DNA of 64,000 nucleotides from Manihot esculenta (Eukaryota; Streptophyta; Magnoliopsida; Malpighiales; Euphorbiaceae). The translations under genes were made by a program, and so were the position numbers. Under the pieces are notes generated by a model. It saw nothing but the letters and a program-made list of their open reading frames with translations, made no database searches and had not been told where the DNA came from. Shown here piece by piece: positions 1 through 12,566 of this stretch (its first letter is position 1; each line of letters begins with the position of its first letter). The stretch spans positions 18,756,000 to 18,819,999 of the forward strand of contig NC_035164.2 in the NCBI RefSeq assembly GCF_001659605.2. Reading direction: 5' to 3'.

Positions 1-2083
1 ATACATTTTCTGTGAAAATAAAAACTCTTTTCTGAAACAAGGCTTAACCTGTGCATGCACTATCTCTGTACTCTGTACCCCTGACTAGAGCTTGCTCTAG
101 ATGGGTTAACTCATACCTGTTAAGCCTGGTTTTTCACATACATTAAAACATATATACATATACAGATCATGTACATAACAAACATCACTAAGTCAAGCAC
201 ATTTCTAACGTTATACACAACTGGTACATCTCTTTAATATTACATGTCCACTCTAAGCTATTACAAATCTCTTTACTCTTTTTGTACTCTGTGGATCTCC
301 TCTGTATACTGTATACTGAACCTGCAAAACTGGGGTTAAGGTAGTGGGATGAGCTCTATAGCCCAGTGAGTAGACCAGTAAAACATCTCATTAAAATATG
401 ATCTCATGGAATGCATCACAACACAGCCAAGTCACATCAAAGGTAAACCTGTCACCACATAGTCCCGGTAACTCTGCCGTGCCAGGGTGTAGAATCGAGC
501 ACATTGTCTTCCTGTCATATATATATATATGTGTATATAACACCTCTGTACTTACCATTGTCAGGGCGTAGTCAAAGGCTCCTGGACTTCTCTATACCTG
601 CCAGGGCGTAGTCAAAGGCTCCTGGACTTTTCTCAGAGACTATTGGATCATTCAGCATTCACCCACATCAACAAATAACAATGCAATGCAACACATTCGT
701 GAATTTTAATGCAATCAGCCTACTGTATACTCATGATGCATGAATTATGCTAAAAGCATTTTATGGCTCACTTAAAAGCAGTAAGTTTAGTTCCACTCAC
801 CTCTGGCTAACTGGACTGACTCTGCAGGCTCTGAAAACTCTGGAGCAGACCTCACTGCTGCTCTCTCTAGTTCCTCTAGTCTGTACCTATACAGATAGAC
901 TCAACTGAGGGACCAAACTAGCTTATGAGCAACTCTAAGAAACTCCCCAAGAATCCCCTTAACCTCACTCTAAAACTCATGCAAAGCATGCAAAGGAAAA
1001 CTGGACAGAACACTTTCGGCGGCAGGTTCGGCGGCCGAAAGTCCTCTCCAGAAATGAAACTCATGCACCTTCGGCGGCTGAATCTCTACTTTCGGCAGCC
1101 GAACCCTTTCGGGGGCAAGTTTCGGAGGCTGAAAGGCACTCCAGAGACGAAAGTCTCTAACCTTCGGTGGCACCTTCGGCGGCCGAACTCCCCTCTAGAG
1201 CCGAAAGTCCAAAAGCTCGGGGGCAAGCTTGGGCAGCCGAAGCCACCTCCTCATGGGTTCAGCGGCCGAATGTGCCTTCGGCGGCCGAACTTGAGTTCAT
1301 CCGCAAGGCAGAAACTTGCTCTGCCTCTCGCCAAAAGCACAAAAACCCTCTCAACCTCAACCGCCTCAATTCCTCAACTTGCATACACTCATGTATATGC
1401 TCCAAGGGGTCAAAAACTACCTTAAAACCCCAAACACACAACACATACAACATAGAAACAAGGTTAACTCACAAAATCATCAAAACATCCCAAATAACCC
1501 TATTCATGCAACTCTCTCCCATAACCGCATAAAACCTTCAGAAAACATAAAAACAAGCTTAGGATCTTCACTTACCTCTTGAAACCAAGAAGATGAACGA
1601 TCCCAACGTGGAGTTTTGGAGCAACTCTCCTTCAAACTCTCCAACATTCACAATTTTGTGTTTTTAGCTCAAAACCTTCAAAATAACATAAAAACTAATC
1701 AAATATTTGCAAGATTGGATGAAAACATGAAAGAATACTTACAAAGGACAGGGTCTCACCTCAGAAAGTGAAAGAAAACAGTGATGTTTATCCTTTCAAC
1801 CGACTGAGGGCCATTTATAGGTGGCTGGCCAGACCACCTTCGGCGGCCACACGTGAAACCGAAAGCCATGCATGTTCGGCGGTCGAACCTCAACTTCGGC
1901 GGCCGAACCTGGCTTTTCTGCCTTGGTTCATTTCATTCAAAAACTCATTTCCTTATGCTTTAAAACTTATGAACATATCAAAACAAGATAGAAAAACATA
2001 AATTGAACCCTCTAGAGACTTCCGGCATTCGAAACTCCATCGGAAAGTAGAATTTCGATGTCGGACTCTAGCCGGGTATTACA
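1..2083 (-). mobile_element. LTR H, gypsy chromovirus family (F/H subgroup), cut by window start
   Basis: This is a reverse-oriented LTR. Its 5' end, read on the minus strand, is TGTAATACCCGGC, finishing at 2083. It aligns as an inverted copy with the solo LTR at 22305-24578: base 1 here pairs with about 24461 there, so roughly 117 bp of its 3' end lie outside the window. It carries palindromes of the TTCGGCGGCCGAA type at about 1014-1290 and 1838-1905, a TATA box on the minus strand near 1812-1820, and CCAGG-armed tandem units at about 550-630. No polypurine tract follows at 2084, so it is a solo LTR or the 5' LTR of an element extending left, not a 3' LTR. The long open frames inside it are translated palindromes, not genes. 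Confidence 0.85.
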
Positions 2084-2287
2084 CACTTCGTCCACTTTAG
2101 AGTCTAGTGGAGTCGGACCAATCCTAAATCCTTTGTAACTTTTTATAATTTTGGAAAATAACATATAAATTATATGTTCAAGTGTTGGATGTATTTTGTT
2201 TGGTGTAAATATATTATGAATTAACTAGATCAACCATCAGTCCTCTCTTTTATGTTTTAATATTTTAAAATTGTAGCAAGTTATACG

Positions 2288-3750
2288 TATTAGGAAACCC
2301 AAAGATTACTGCAATCCAAAATATGCAGCGAAAAAAAATCTCTGTTTCCCTTATAGGATCTGAGTGCTTCATTTATTTCGAAAGAAATGATAAGAGATTA
2401 ACCTGTTAGACTCGACGAGAATATACAGTTCCAAACTTATGGTGTTGCTTCTGAAACAAATACTCTCAATGGTATCCACACAAACGCTTTCCGTCTAGAG
2501 TGCTAACTCTCTCAATGGATGGATAAGCTATGTGCTCCCCAATTTGCAGTCCAGAAAAATGATCACTCCAAAAGCCTTACTCCCGCAATTCGCAGAAGAG
2601 GTTTTATTCATTTTTCAGTCTTTTTGTTTTTCCCACTCTTCTTTTCGTAAAAGAGTTGTGTTCATAACCAACTATCACAATCTTGCAGATACTCAAATAT
2701 CTATCTGATAAGTCCTTTTTCAAAAGGGAAAATGGAAAAGGGAAAACGGAAAAATCCTTTATCTGTAACAGTTACAGATAGATTGCAGATCTTTTAAATA
2801 TTATTATCTTATAATAATAAATAATTAATATTAATAATAATATTTTTATTATTATTAATTATACTAATGGGCTTTTAGCCCATTAATATGACGTAGCACA
2901 TCAATGACGTTCTTTTGTGTGTGACCCAATAGGCTCACATTAATTGGCAATAGGCCCAGTCCCATAAGGCCCATAAATCATAAGCGGCCTCTAGCAAGAC
3001 ATTATGACTACCCAATTAATATGAGGATCGATAGTCCGATAAAACCTAATAAATAGAATATGTATTAGTCCCTTTGTCACATGATATCTAGTCTGAATAT
3101 AAGTCATGGTCAATGTCAAACTTATAATGTTCAAACTTGTGATTTCTCGATCTCTAAGTAGACTGATAAAACCAAATGATATTGATCACATTATCAATTC
3201 ATTTGAGCATGGCCGTGCATTTCTCAGTCTCTCTTATCGAGGGACCCAGAAGATATCTCTCTCAAAGAGAGGGACAAATTCTATCTTGATTGTTCAATAT
3301 CCTCTACATAATTTCTATTATGCTCAATCATAACCTTTATGATTATTCGATTAAAGACAATATTTGGTTATATCAAAATATAACACTCCTTATATTGGAA
3401 ACTATGAAAATCTCAAGTCAAAGGATTAAAACATAACTATCTTGAGATTCACTTATGACAATAACCCATGTAGTGATCTCAATGTGGGTCCATCCAATAC
3501 TTTGTTCTCTAACAAAGTATCTATGATTATTGAATTATATTAACATATACATAATCATCTAATGATTATCAATCAATAATTGTACTAGTCATATTTTATT
3601 ATTATCACCATAATAATAAGTAATCAGGAATGTTAATCATTATTATATAACATGCAAACAAATAATAATGATAATAAAATCTCTTTTATTAATAACCAAA
3701 ATGACATACAAAAAGGTCCAAGATAATAGTTTAGGAAAAATACACTAACA
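2288..3750 (-). mobile_element. Solo LTR, probably Ty1/Copia-type, with ATACG target-site duplication
   Basis: Read on the minus strand it starts TGTTAGTGTATTT at 3750 and ends near a conserved-looking TTTGGGTTTCCTAATA at 2288; the usual terminal CA is TA here. ATACG flanks both ends (2283-2287 and 3751-3755). It is 1463 bp with no coding potential and no internal domain. A related but truncated copy in the opposite orientation lies at 61428-61832. The start and end style fit Ty1/Copia LTRs, but no Copia protein is in the window to prove it. It sits inside the LTR of element I. Confidence 0.7.
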
Positions 3751-3760
3751 ATACGTACTC

Positions 3761-3762
<2 letters not shown>

Positions 3763-3827
<65 letters not shown>
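3763..3827. repeat. (TA)n microsatellite
   Basis: About 32 uninterrupted TA units just right of the Copia-like solo LTR, inside the old LTR of element I. A second AT run occurs at 62313-62349. Confidence 0.97.
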
Positions 3828-3830
<3 letters not shown>

Positions 3831-3898
3831 GGGGAAATTCTATCAATTTTTTGCGTCATATCCATCTCTACAGGTTAGAGAATGGGTGTGACAATTAT

Positions 3899-3910
3899 TG
3901 ATATCAGAGC
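3899..3910 (+). promoter_or_regulatory. Primer-binding site of element I (tRNA-iMet type, one mismatch)
   Basis: TGATATCAGAGC, differing by one base from TGGTATCAGAGC, the complement of the initiator tRNA-Met 3' end used by many plant LTR elements. It lies five bases after the LTR end TGTGACA. Confidence 0.8.
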
Positions 3911-3998
3911 TTAGGTTTATAGATTCTGTAGACTTTTCTTAAGTTAGTATTCTTAATTATATTCTAATAATTATTTTCATATTTTCGTTTGTTGGACA

Positions 3999-4895
3999 AT
4001 GTCGCCCAGAGTAGATAATAGAAGTCGAGGCCGTGGTGTTCGTATAGTTAGATTAGCTGATATTGGTCGACCTCATAGGGATCCTACAATTAACCTCCAC
4101 CTCTAGAAGGGGTGGAAGACCATGTTTTACCTGAGAGCGGAGAAGGGCATAGAGATCTATTTCTCATGGTGTTGAATCAGGGGCATATCTGGCTGCACCA
4201 CCGCCTCCTTCAGTACCTGCAGTTGCATCTCCTGTCGCACCTGCAGCTCCACCTCTTATTCCACCTATAGCACCAGCCATTCTTTTTCAGATAAATAGAA
4301 ACCTGGGTGCTTTTGTGGCACAAGTAGTTACAGCAGCTGTTATAGCTAAACCTATCCGTGAGAGATAGTGGATCGTGCTAGGCATTTAGGGGCTTATGAT
4401 TTTGAGGGTTCTTTTGATGTTGATATTGCAAATAAATGGTTAAAGAAAATGATAAAATTTTTTGAATTAATGAAGATGACTGATGCAGATAAGGTAGATA
4501 ATGTACATGGATTGCTTAAGGGTAATGCAGATGGCTGGTTTGATGGCATACGTCACAGACATGGAGTCAGATTGACTCGGGATCAATATATATACAAATT
4601 TCACTAGGGGTATTTGTCAAAAAGTTATAGGAAGGGAAAACAAGATGCCTTTTTCAGGTTGTTTCAAGGAAGCCTCTCAATAAGAGAGTATATTGATAAG
4701 TTTGAGGACCTCTATTGCTTTGTTTCAGATATACTGCCTTTTAAGGAAGCTAAATGTGACAGATTCAGACAGGGTCTACATGTCAACATCAGATCATCTA
4801 TGACCTAGTTCAGAGGAAATAATTTTAGAGAGCTGGTGGAAGCAACCTTGAACGTTGAAAAAATTAAGCAAGAAGAGAAAGAGTATGAGCAAAAG
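3999..4895 (+). pseudogene. gag, N-terminal half, of element I (decayed)
   Basis: This would encode the capsid polyprotein of element I. An ATG at 3999 opens an Arg/Gly-rich N terminus (MSPRVDNRSRGRG) that soon hits a TAG. A Pro/Ala-rich linker follows at about 4190-4290. The gag core follows in two open pieces: 4368-4607 (FEGSFDVDIANKWLKKM, the usual start of retrotransposon gag domains) and 4614-4895 (FFRLFQGSLSIREYIDKFEDL). Stops separate the pieces. The frame ends where the Athila-like insertion begins at 4896 and is continued after 59096 by the zinc-knuckle part. There are several independent disabling mutations, so it is not functional. Confidence 0.8.
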
Positions 4896-6415
4896 TGGCT
4901 GTGCGGTTGTCGAAACCGGTCAAAAATAACCTTTTTGGTTATCCACAATTTTACAACTCTAGATAGTGGTAAAAGGATCGAATCCATAGGGAATTGATAC
5001 TTACCTATTTTTCTTATCAAGAAAAAATAAATAAACTAAAAATAAAATAAAAGGGGGGTTTTGAGATTGATGAACTAAACTAGAATTAAAAATAGCAAAG
5101 TAGAGCAAATAATAAAGTAAAGGAAATTTAATAATGAGAAAAGCTTAGTTGAAGAATTGGATCCACTTCAGTTGTTGAGATTGATCATTGACACTTATAT
5201 TCTTTTATTTGACTCAATAAATTAGTTATGGAGGTGGAAGACGTTTCTCACCACCATATCCCTCCTTAAGCATAGATTAACTAGTAAACGTCCTCTAATT
5301 AATCACTAACCAACAAGTTACCAAGGAACGCCCTTAGGGCTTCTAGCATCATACAACTGTTAATTGCATTAAGAAATAGAGAGACCTAATTCTAGCTACC
5401 CAAGCGTATGGTGATCTTGCTAGATTATGCAATCTCCTTGGTTTTTATACCAAGTGTTACTTGTGTTTGAATAATTCAAGCAATTACGGACTTAAAACTA
5501 TGCAAACTAACAAACTATTACTTTGCAACCAAGAATCAATGGGCCCTATTGATCTAAACAACAAAGCAACAATGGAATTAAGTATGAAATTACATAAATA
5601 TTGATAAATAAAAGAAGAACATAATAGGTTCAGATCTCACAATCCATAAACAAACTGAAGTTTCACCTAATCTTCAACTAGAAAAAGGGTTTCAACCACT
5701 CATGGCTCAAACTAACAAGAAAACAAAGAAAGAAAATAAGAAAGAAGAAGAAGGAGGGCCGGCGGGCGGCTGATGTAGCGCGTGGCTACTGGTGATCTTT
5801 CCGAAGATGGAGAGTGTCTTTCTTGTTGGTTTGCTGTCCTTTTATAGCTGAATAGATTGCCCTTTGTTTCCTTGTTGAGATGGGGTTCTCTTTCCTATTT
5901 GGATTTGAATTCTTGGAAGGCAAGTATATCTTCTTGAGATTTGGCTTCCTAGATATGTGGGATTGAGTGCTGACGTGTCTTGAAGGTTTGCTAAGTTGTC
6001 CTCACGTGTTTGGGGAGGAAAAGACTTCTTGAAGTTTTGAAATTTGAATTTCTCACTTCTCTACTATCTGCTGTCGCAGGCCTTATTTGCCCGGGTTGTT
6101 TGGGCAAACAACTCAGTCAAACAGTCTGTTTTGGGTGCTATCTGCACACTGCCTCTGTCCTGCGGGTCTGTTTGCCCAATTTTTTTAGGCAAACAATCTG
6201 GTCAAACAGCAAGTCTGCACTTTCTTCATCCCTCTCCCATTTCAACTGCAACTTGGTTTGGGCAAACAATTTGGGCAAACCAAGCTTATTCTCTTTTACT
6301 CTCTTTTGGATAGTTTTAAGGCTATTTTTATCAAATTACCCTTTTACACCATTTTTTGCAAAATAAGATCAAAACTAAAAAAGTAGGTGGAAAATGTATA
6401 AATTAACATTAATAA
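4896..6415 (-). repeat. 3' LTR of element J, main segment (continues at 25994-26029)
   Basis: This matches 57538-59091 along its length with scattered differences (roughly 4-9 percent by eye depending on stretch). The remaining 36 bp lie at 25994-26029 beyond insertion D. A minus-strand TATA box (TATAAAAGG) is at about 5838-5846. It contains several copies of the TTTGGGCAAAC motif at 6085-6275. Open frames here, for example 6010-6366, are not genes. Confidence 0.88.
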
Positions 6416-8566
6416 TGTAATACCCGGCTAGACGTCGGCGTCAGAATTCTTATTTTCCGGCGGGAGTTCCGTTGGAATCTGGAATTCGAGGATGTCGGAA
6501 CCTTCTAGAAGGGTTTAAAAGAGGTTTTCAAAATGTTTTTAAGGGTTTTATGGTTTTGAATGCAAAGGAATTGGGTTTTGAAAGGAAAAAGACCAAGGAG
6601 GAAAATTTTAGGTTCGACCGCTGAAGGATAAGTTCGGCCGCCGAACATTGCATGGTTTCACTCGCCGAAGGTGAAGTTCGGCTGCCGAACGTTGCATGGT
6701 TTTGCATGCAGCTTAGGCCACCGAAGGAGAGGCAGTTGGCCACCTATAAAAGCCCCGTTGACCGGAAATGGAGTGTGTTTCACTCTCTTTTCGTGCAAGG
6801 GTAGGTTCATGCTCTCCTTGGGTTGTTTTCATGGTTTTTCTTCAAATCTTTCAAGGTTTTCATGAGTTTTCTCCTTGTGTTGAAGAGTTGTGAGCTTGGA
6901 GCAAGGAGGTGGAGCTTGGAGACTTTTGGAGCTTGGATCTCCAGATCTTAAAGTTTGGGGTCGCACAAACTCTTGATCTTCAAGAGGTAAGTGTAGATCC
7001 TTGGCTTTTATAGTGTTTGAAGTGAGTTTTATGAAGGAAAAGGGTTAGGATTGCATGGTTTTACATGGTTGTGCATGATAGGGATTATGTACCCTTTATG
7101 CCTATGTATGCGTTATGTGTTATTTGTGGGAGTTTAAGCTTGATTGAAGCTCCTTTCTGCATGGTTAAGGGTTTTTGCATGGTGTATGCATGTTTTGGAG
7201 AGGTTGGATGCATGTTTTGGGTGTTTGGAAGGTTTGGGAGGCTTGTATGCATGAGAGGCTGAGTTCTGGACGAACTCAGGTTCGGTCGCCGAAGGTAGTT
7301 TCGGTCGCCGAAGCTTCCTGTGGATGCATGGTTTGGCCGCCTAACCTTGCCCCTGAAAGTTGAGTTTCGGCTCTGGAACAGACTTTCGGCCGCCGAAGGT
7401 GCCGCTGAAAGTGCCTGCCTTTCGGATCTGGAGAGGGGGTTCGGCCGCCGAAGGTGCCCTGTCCAGCCTTTCTTTACTTGTTTTTCCATGCATGTTTATG
7501 ATGTTTTAGGGGGTTTTTTGGGGGAATGTTCAGAGCCATGTTAGAGTGGTTTGGTACCTCATTTGCATCCACCTGTGTAGGATCGGACTTGAGGAATCGA
7601 GGTGTTTAGCAGAGTTAGCTGGTCCAGAGGTAGCCCAGCAGTTGCTAGAGGTGAGTGGAACTAACCTATGTGTTTTTAATGAATGTTTTAGCATGTTTCA
7701 TGCATCACGAATGCCATGTTTATAGTAGGTTGTATTGCATTAGCAATCACGAATATGCTGCATTGCATAATTTGATGTTGATGTGGATTGGACCCAGGCG
7801 ACTTCACTAGCCCATAGATCTGTCATGATTGAAAGTCCTGTGTGAGCTCCTTTGGGGGCTGGGCATTATGTCTAGATAAGTCCTGTGTGAGCTCCTTAGG
7901 GGGTCGGGCACTAGACATGTAGTGAAAGACCTGTGTGAGCTCCTTTGGGGGCCGGGCACCGACAGAGGAAATTTCGAGGTCATGTCAAATCCGTAATACG
8001 ATGTATTTATGATGTGATGCATTTCATGATGGCATATGTTTTAATGTTTTTTATAGTTCTGCTCACTGGGCTTTATAGCTTACCCCATTCCTTAACCCCA
8101 TGTTTTCAAGGCCTCAGAGATTAGTCAGAGTCAGCAAGGTTAAGAGTAAGAGCATGGCTATGGGTATGTTTATGAATAGAGTAGTGGACATGATGTAAAT
8201 TAAAGGAATGTGATGTAAAGTAATGAAATGTATAGATATGTAATGTCATGTACTAGCTAGAGTTGTGCTTTGCCCTAGTGTATGGATAATCCCTTTGTAC
8301 ATGGATCATGTTTTATGTTTCTTGATGAGAAATGTGTTGAACCAAGGCTGACTTGTGATATGCTGACCCTATGAGAGTGGGTTCTATGTTGTCAGACATA
8401 GTGCATGCAGGTCAAGCTTGGTAAGGGAAAGGAAAGTTTTTCAGTTTTTATGTTTATGTTTGATCATGTATGGGATTTATCAGGTACTCAGAGTTCAGGA
8501 TAGGCTTGCTACGGGTCCCGGCGGCCTTAAGCCAATCTAGACCCTAGCGCCGATAGCGGTTCGGGC
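6416..8566 (+). repeat. Left LTR of element D, missing its 3' tail
   Basis: It begins TGTAATACCCGGC. A TATA box (CACCTATAAAAG) is at about 6741-6751. Palindromic TTCGGCCGCCGAA-type motifs lie both upstream (6613-6727) and downstream (7280-7460). Three tandem units of about 35-60 bp (CCTGTGTGAGCTCC...GGGCC) are at 7840-7965. A splice-donor-like CAAGAGGTAAGTG is at 6981-6993. It stops at 8566 where degraded gag sequence begins. The expected end (GTTACA plus a 28-bp tail) is absent. Confidence 0.88.
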
Positions 8567-9365
8567 AGGATGCGAGGTACTCGTTGATCTACGGGATTGA
8601 CAGGAGTTCCGCTTGAGAGGAAAGGTATAGATACTTTTTTCCCTTGTTCTGTCTAGAGCGCAGTAGGGTAGCATCAGCAGAGAGGGTACATCAAGGGACC
8701 CTAGGAGGTCTTTTGGTGCAGTCTGAGGAAGACTGGATCCTCGAAGGTTGTCAGCTGATGTGAGAGTTTAATAGAGTTGGAGGTTCAGAGAAGAGAGAGT
8801 AGCGAGAGGTTCTTGTGCCAGAGAAGGGCATAAGAGAGTTGCTAAGAGATGTTCTGGCCTCGGGTTTCATAACCTCGGGTACAGGGAGAGTTGATCTCTC
8901 ATCTCTGAGTGCAACCCCCACAAGAGGTGTAAAGTGGGGCAGAGCTAAGAGGAAGAAGTAAGAGTAAGTGCAAGAGAGGTTACAGTCCGGTCTGGGATTA
9001 AGTAATGGTTCGAGCTCTGGTCCAGATAGTTCTGGATGCGTGAGGTGTTGAGGCTATACGAATGAGTTTGTCGGTATGGGACTATGCGAGCAGGAGGGGC
9101 ACATGGCATGTGAGTGTCCTACTGCGCCCTGGTTGGCACAGTCCCAGCGGATAACTTCTAGTAGTGGCTCAGCCAGTAGCTCCAGCCATATTTCAGGGCA
9201 GTGGTTGAGGCAGAAGGAGAGGGTCAGCCTTTTCTTCCGTAGGTTCCCGCAGGAAAGGTCCGTCAGTTTTGGCTCGGAACTTCACTCTGACTTAGCAGGA
9301 GGCTAACACATCGAACACGGTGACGTCAGGTGCGTTCACTTATGGATGTTCTTTGAAACCCCTGA
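8567..9365 (+). pseudogene. gag/protease remnant of element D
   Basis: This is a ruined copy of the start of the family gag-pol. AGGATGCGAGGTACTCG at 8567 corresponds to the gag ATG context of the full-length elements. Near 9076-9120 a degenerate zinc knuckle (EQEGHMACECP) is seen, followed by a Ser/Gln-rich stretch. The last bases match the start of the protease domain, then switch abruptly to LTR sequence at about 9366. Large parts of gag and all RT, RNase H and integrase are gone. It is not functional; it would need another element's proteins to move. Confidence 0.78.
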
Positions 9366-10278
9366 TGTTTCACTCTCTTTTCATGCAAGGGTAGGTTCAT
9401 GCTCTCCTTGGGTTGTTTTCATGGTTTTTCTTCAAATCTTTCAAGGTTTTCATGAGTTTTCTCCTTGTGTTGAAGAGTTGTGAGCTTGGAGCAAGGAGGT
9501 GGAGCTTGAAGACTTTTGAAGCTTGGATCTCCAGATCTTCAAGTTTGGGGTCGCACAAACTCTTGATCTTCAAGAGGTAAGTGTAGATCCTTGGCTTTTG
9601 TAGTGTTTGAAGTGAGTTTTATGAAGGAAAAGGGTTAGGATTGCATGGTTTTACATGGTTGTGCATGATAGGGTTTATGTAACCTTTATGCCTATGTATA
9701 CGTTATGTGTTATTTGTGGGAGTTTAAGCTTGATTGAAGCTCCTTTCTGCATGGTTAAGGGTTTCTGCATGGTGTATGCATGTTTTGGAGAGGTTGGATG
9801 CATGTTTTGGGTGTTTGGAAGGTTTGGGAGGCTTGTATGCATGAGAGGTTGAGTTCTGGACGAACTCAGGTTCGGCCGCCGAAGGTAGTTTTGGCCGCCG
9901 AAGCTGCCTGTGGATGCATGGTTTGGCCGCCTAACCTTACCTCCGAAAGTTGAGTTTCGGCTCTGGAACAGACTTTTGGCCGCCGAAGGTGCCGCCGAAA
10001 GTGCCTGCCTTTCGGATCTGGAGAGGGGGTTCGGCCGCCGAAGATGCCCTGTCCAGCCTTTATTTACTTGTTTTTCCATGCATGTTTATGATGTTTTAGG
10101 GTTTTTTTGGGGGAATGTTCAGAGCTATGTTAGAGTGGTTTGGTACCTCATTTGCGTCCACCTGTGTAGGATCGGACCTGAGGAATCGAGGTGTTTAGCA
10201 GACTTAGCTGGTCCAAAGGTAGCCCAGCAGTTGCTAGAGGTGAGTGGAACTAACCTATGTGTTTTTAATGAATGTTTT
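9366..10278 (+). repeat. Right LTR of element D, first segment (5'-truncated)
   Basis: It aligns from about 6776 of the left LTR, so the promoter part with the TATA box is missing. It continues at 20214-20818 and 25681-25988 after insertions C and E. Together the three segments make about 1826 bp, matching the equivalent part of the left LTR. GTTTT at 10274-10278 is the duplicated target of element C. Confidence 0.88.
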
Positions 10279-12566
10279 TGTAACGACCCGAAAATCGGAC
10301 CGCTACCGGCGCTAGGATCCGGGTCGACTTAAGGCCGCCGGGACCCGTAGCAAGCCTGATATGCATCCTTAAAACCTGCTTAATCCCATACATGATCAAC
10401 AACATACATAAAAATTAAAACTTTTCTTTCCATGAACACCAACCAAACTCAACCTGTGCATAAACATTAACATAACATTGATCCCTCTGTGGGACCTCAT
10501 CAGTGTCCCCAATGGGTGACATAACATATGCTGAGTTGGTTACATAAACATCATAAAAATCTCTAAGATCATGTATTAAAAGGGATACAGCAATCTATGG
10601 TCAAGCACACCACTAACATCCATATACATCATCTCATTACATAACTGTACTGATTAAGACTTTACATTACAATATGATCATGTCCATTACTAGCTATTAC
10701 ATAAACATGAATTCTTTACTCTATCCGGACTCCTGCTCTATCCTGTACCTGCAAGCCTGGGGGTAAAGGGAGAGGGGTGAGCTAAAAGCCCAGTGAGTAG
10801 GACTATAAAACATATTAACACTATGCTCTATGAAATGCATCATAACACAGACAATTCACATAAGGGTTGGGCGAACTTGTCACCAATTAGTCCAAGCTAA
10901 CATTGTGCCAGGCCGTAGCATGGGGTCCTGGTCTTCCTGTCATAACATACATTACTTACCATTTGCCCCAGGGCCTCCTCTGGGCTCCTGGTCTTCGAGT
11001 CCCATAACCGTGCCAGGCCGTAGAATGGGGTCCTGGTCTTTCCTTACATAGTGCCAGGCCGTAGAATGGGGTCCTGGTCTTCCTGTCATGGACTAATTGG
11101 GTCATCCAACATTCACCCACATCAACAACAATCGATGCAATGCGGCATATTCGTGAAACTAATGCAATCATCCTATTGCATAATCGTGATGCATGAAACA
11201 TGATAAAACATTTAATTTAAAAGATTAAGTTTAGTTCCACTCACCTCTGGCTGACTCTGACAACACCGAAGCAGCTGAACTCACTGCTGGGGTCCTCGGT
11301 TCCTCGGGTCCGAACCTACACAGGTGGACTCAAATGAGGGACCAAACATACCTGAACATAACTATAAACTACTCCCCAAAAACCCCCTAAAGCAACATGA
11401 AACAACCATACAAAAACATGCAAAGAAGGCCTGGACAGGGCACTTTCGGCGGCAGGTTCGGCGGTCGAAAGTCCCTCCAGAGCCGAAAGTCAGGCAGGTT
11501 CGGCGGCACCTTCGGCGGCCGAAACTCCCAGACAGAGACGAAACTCATGCATGTTCGGCGGCACCTTCGGCGGCCGAAACTGCCAGACAGAGACGAAAGT
11601 CTCCTTTCGGGGGCAAGCTTCGGCAGCCGAAAGGCTGCCTTCCCAGCCATGTTCGGCGGCCGAAAGTTCTTCGGCTGCCGAACCTGGTTTCTGCCAAAGG
11701 GCAGAAACTTGGCTCCCTATGCACATTTCGCCTCCAAACCTTTCCAACATGCATCAAACCTATTCTACAACACACAAACACAAGCATACATGCTCCTAGG
11801 GGCCTCAAACCATCATAAACCCCATCTACAACACATCAAGCAACTCACATTGTTCATGAACATACATTATACCCATAAACATAACCATAACCTAAACATG
11901 CATTCTAACCCATAGATCTTGCATAAAACTTATTCAAAACATAAAACAAGCTTAAGATCGGCTCTTACCTCTTGAAGATCGAGAGAGATGACCCAAAAAC
12001 TCGGAGTTGGGAGAGATTTGGTTCTTGAACCTCCAAGCTCCAAAACTTTGCTCAAAAGCTTAAATCTTCAAAACCAAGTTAAAACAAGTGAAAATCTTGA
12101 AAGATTTAGAGGAAGAACATCAAAAATGGGTGAGGGACGGCGGAGAGCTCACCTTGGCCGAAAATGGGGAAAAGCTCGCCCGTTTTCGGCTAAGGGACCC
12201 TTTTATAGTGGCTAGCCAGACCACGTTCGGGGGCCGAATGTGCCTCCGCATGCATGCCATGTTCGGCGGCCGAACTTGAGGTTCAGCGGCCGAACCTGGA
12301 CTTCCCTCACTTATGCTTTCGGGGGCCTAAAGCACACCCGCAACGCATGCATGTTCGGCGGCCGAACTTGAGGTTCGGCGGCCGAACCTGAGTTTTCCTC
12401 CAATGCTATTTTCATGCAAAAAAACTCATTTTCTTTCATACTTAAAACATAAAACACATTAAAATATTTTATAAAAAACATGGTTTTACCCTACTAGAGG
12501 CTTCCGACATCCGAGATTCCACCGGACGGTAGGAATTCCGATACCGGAGTCTAGCCGGGTATTACA
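10279..12566 (-). repeat. 3' LTR of element C
   Basis: On the plus strand it runs TGTAACGACCC to GGGTATTACA. It holds the palindrome arrays (11450-11690 and 12225-12390), four CCAGG/CCTGG-armed units at 10905-11095, and a minus-strand TATA box near 12194-12203. Overlapping open frames at 11324-11915 are translated palindrome repeats rather than genes. Confidence 0.94.

Larger units (their letters stand above)
2084..3893 (+). repeat. LTR remnant of element I, interrupted by a solo LTR and a TA tract
   Basis: The LTR ends in TGTGACA at 3893, five bases before a near-perfect PBS. Only 2084-2287 and 3751-3893 belong to it. The middle is the Copia-like solo LTR at 2288-3750. The left end is lost under LTR H. 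There is no coding sequence. AT-rich, with a pure TA run near the right end. Confidence 0.55.

Noticed and set aside
925..1532. Overlapping open frames on both strands with FGGR, RRPN and SAAE repeats (also near 7085, 9675, 11324-11915, 18966-19460, 22920-23462, 29711, 37276, 47186, 54823)
   Set aside because: They are translations of the LTR palindromes. They recur at the same LTR position in every copy, in several frames at once, with no start context or domain.
6010..6366. Open frame of 118 residues with Cys/Leu-rich sequence, repeated at 58651-59007
   Set aside because: Lies in both LTR copies of J on the strand opposite to its transcription; no domain and no independent conservation.
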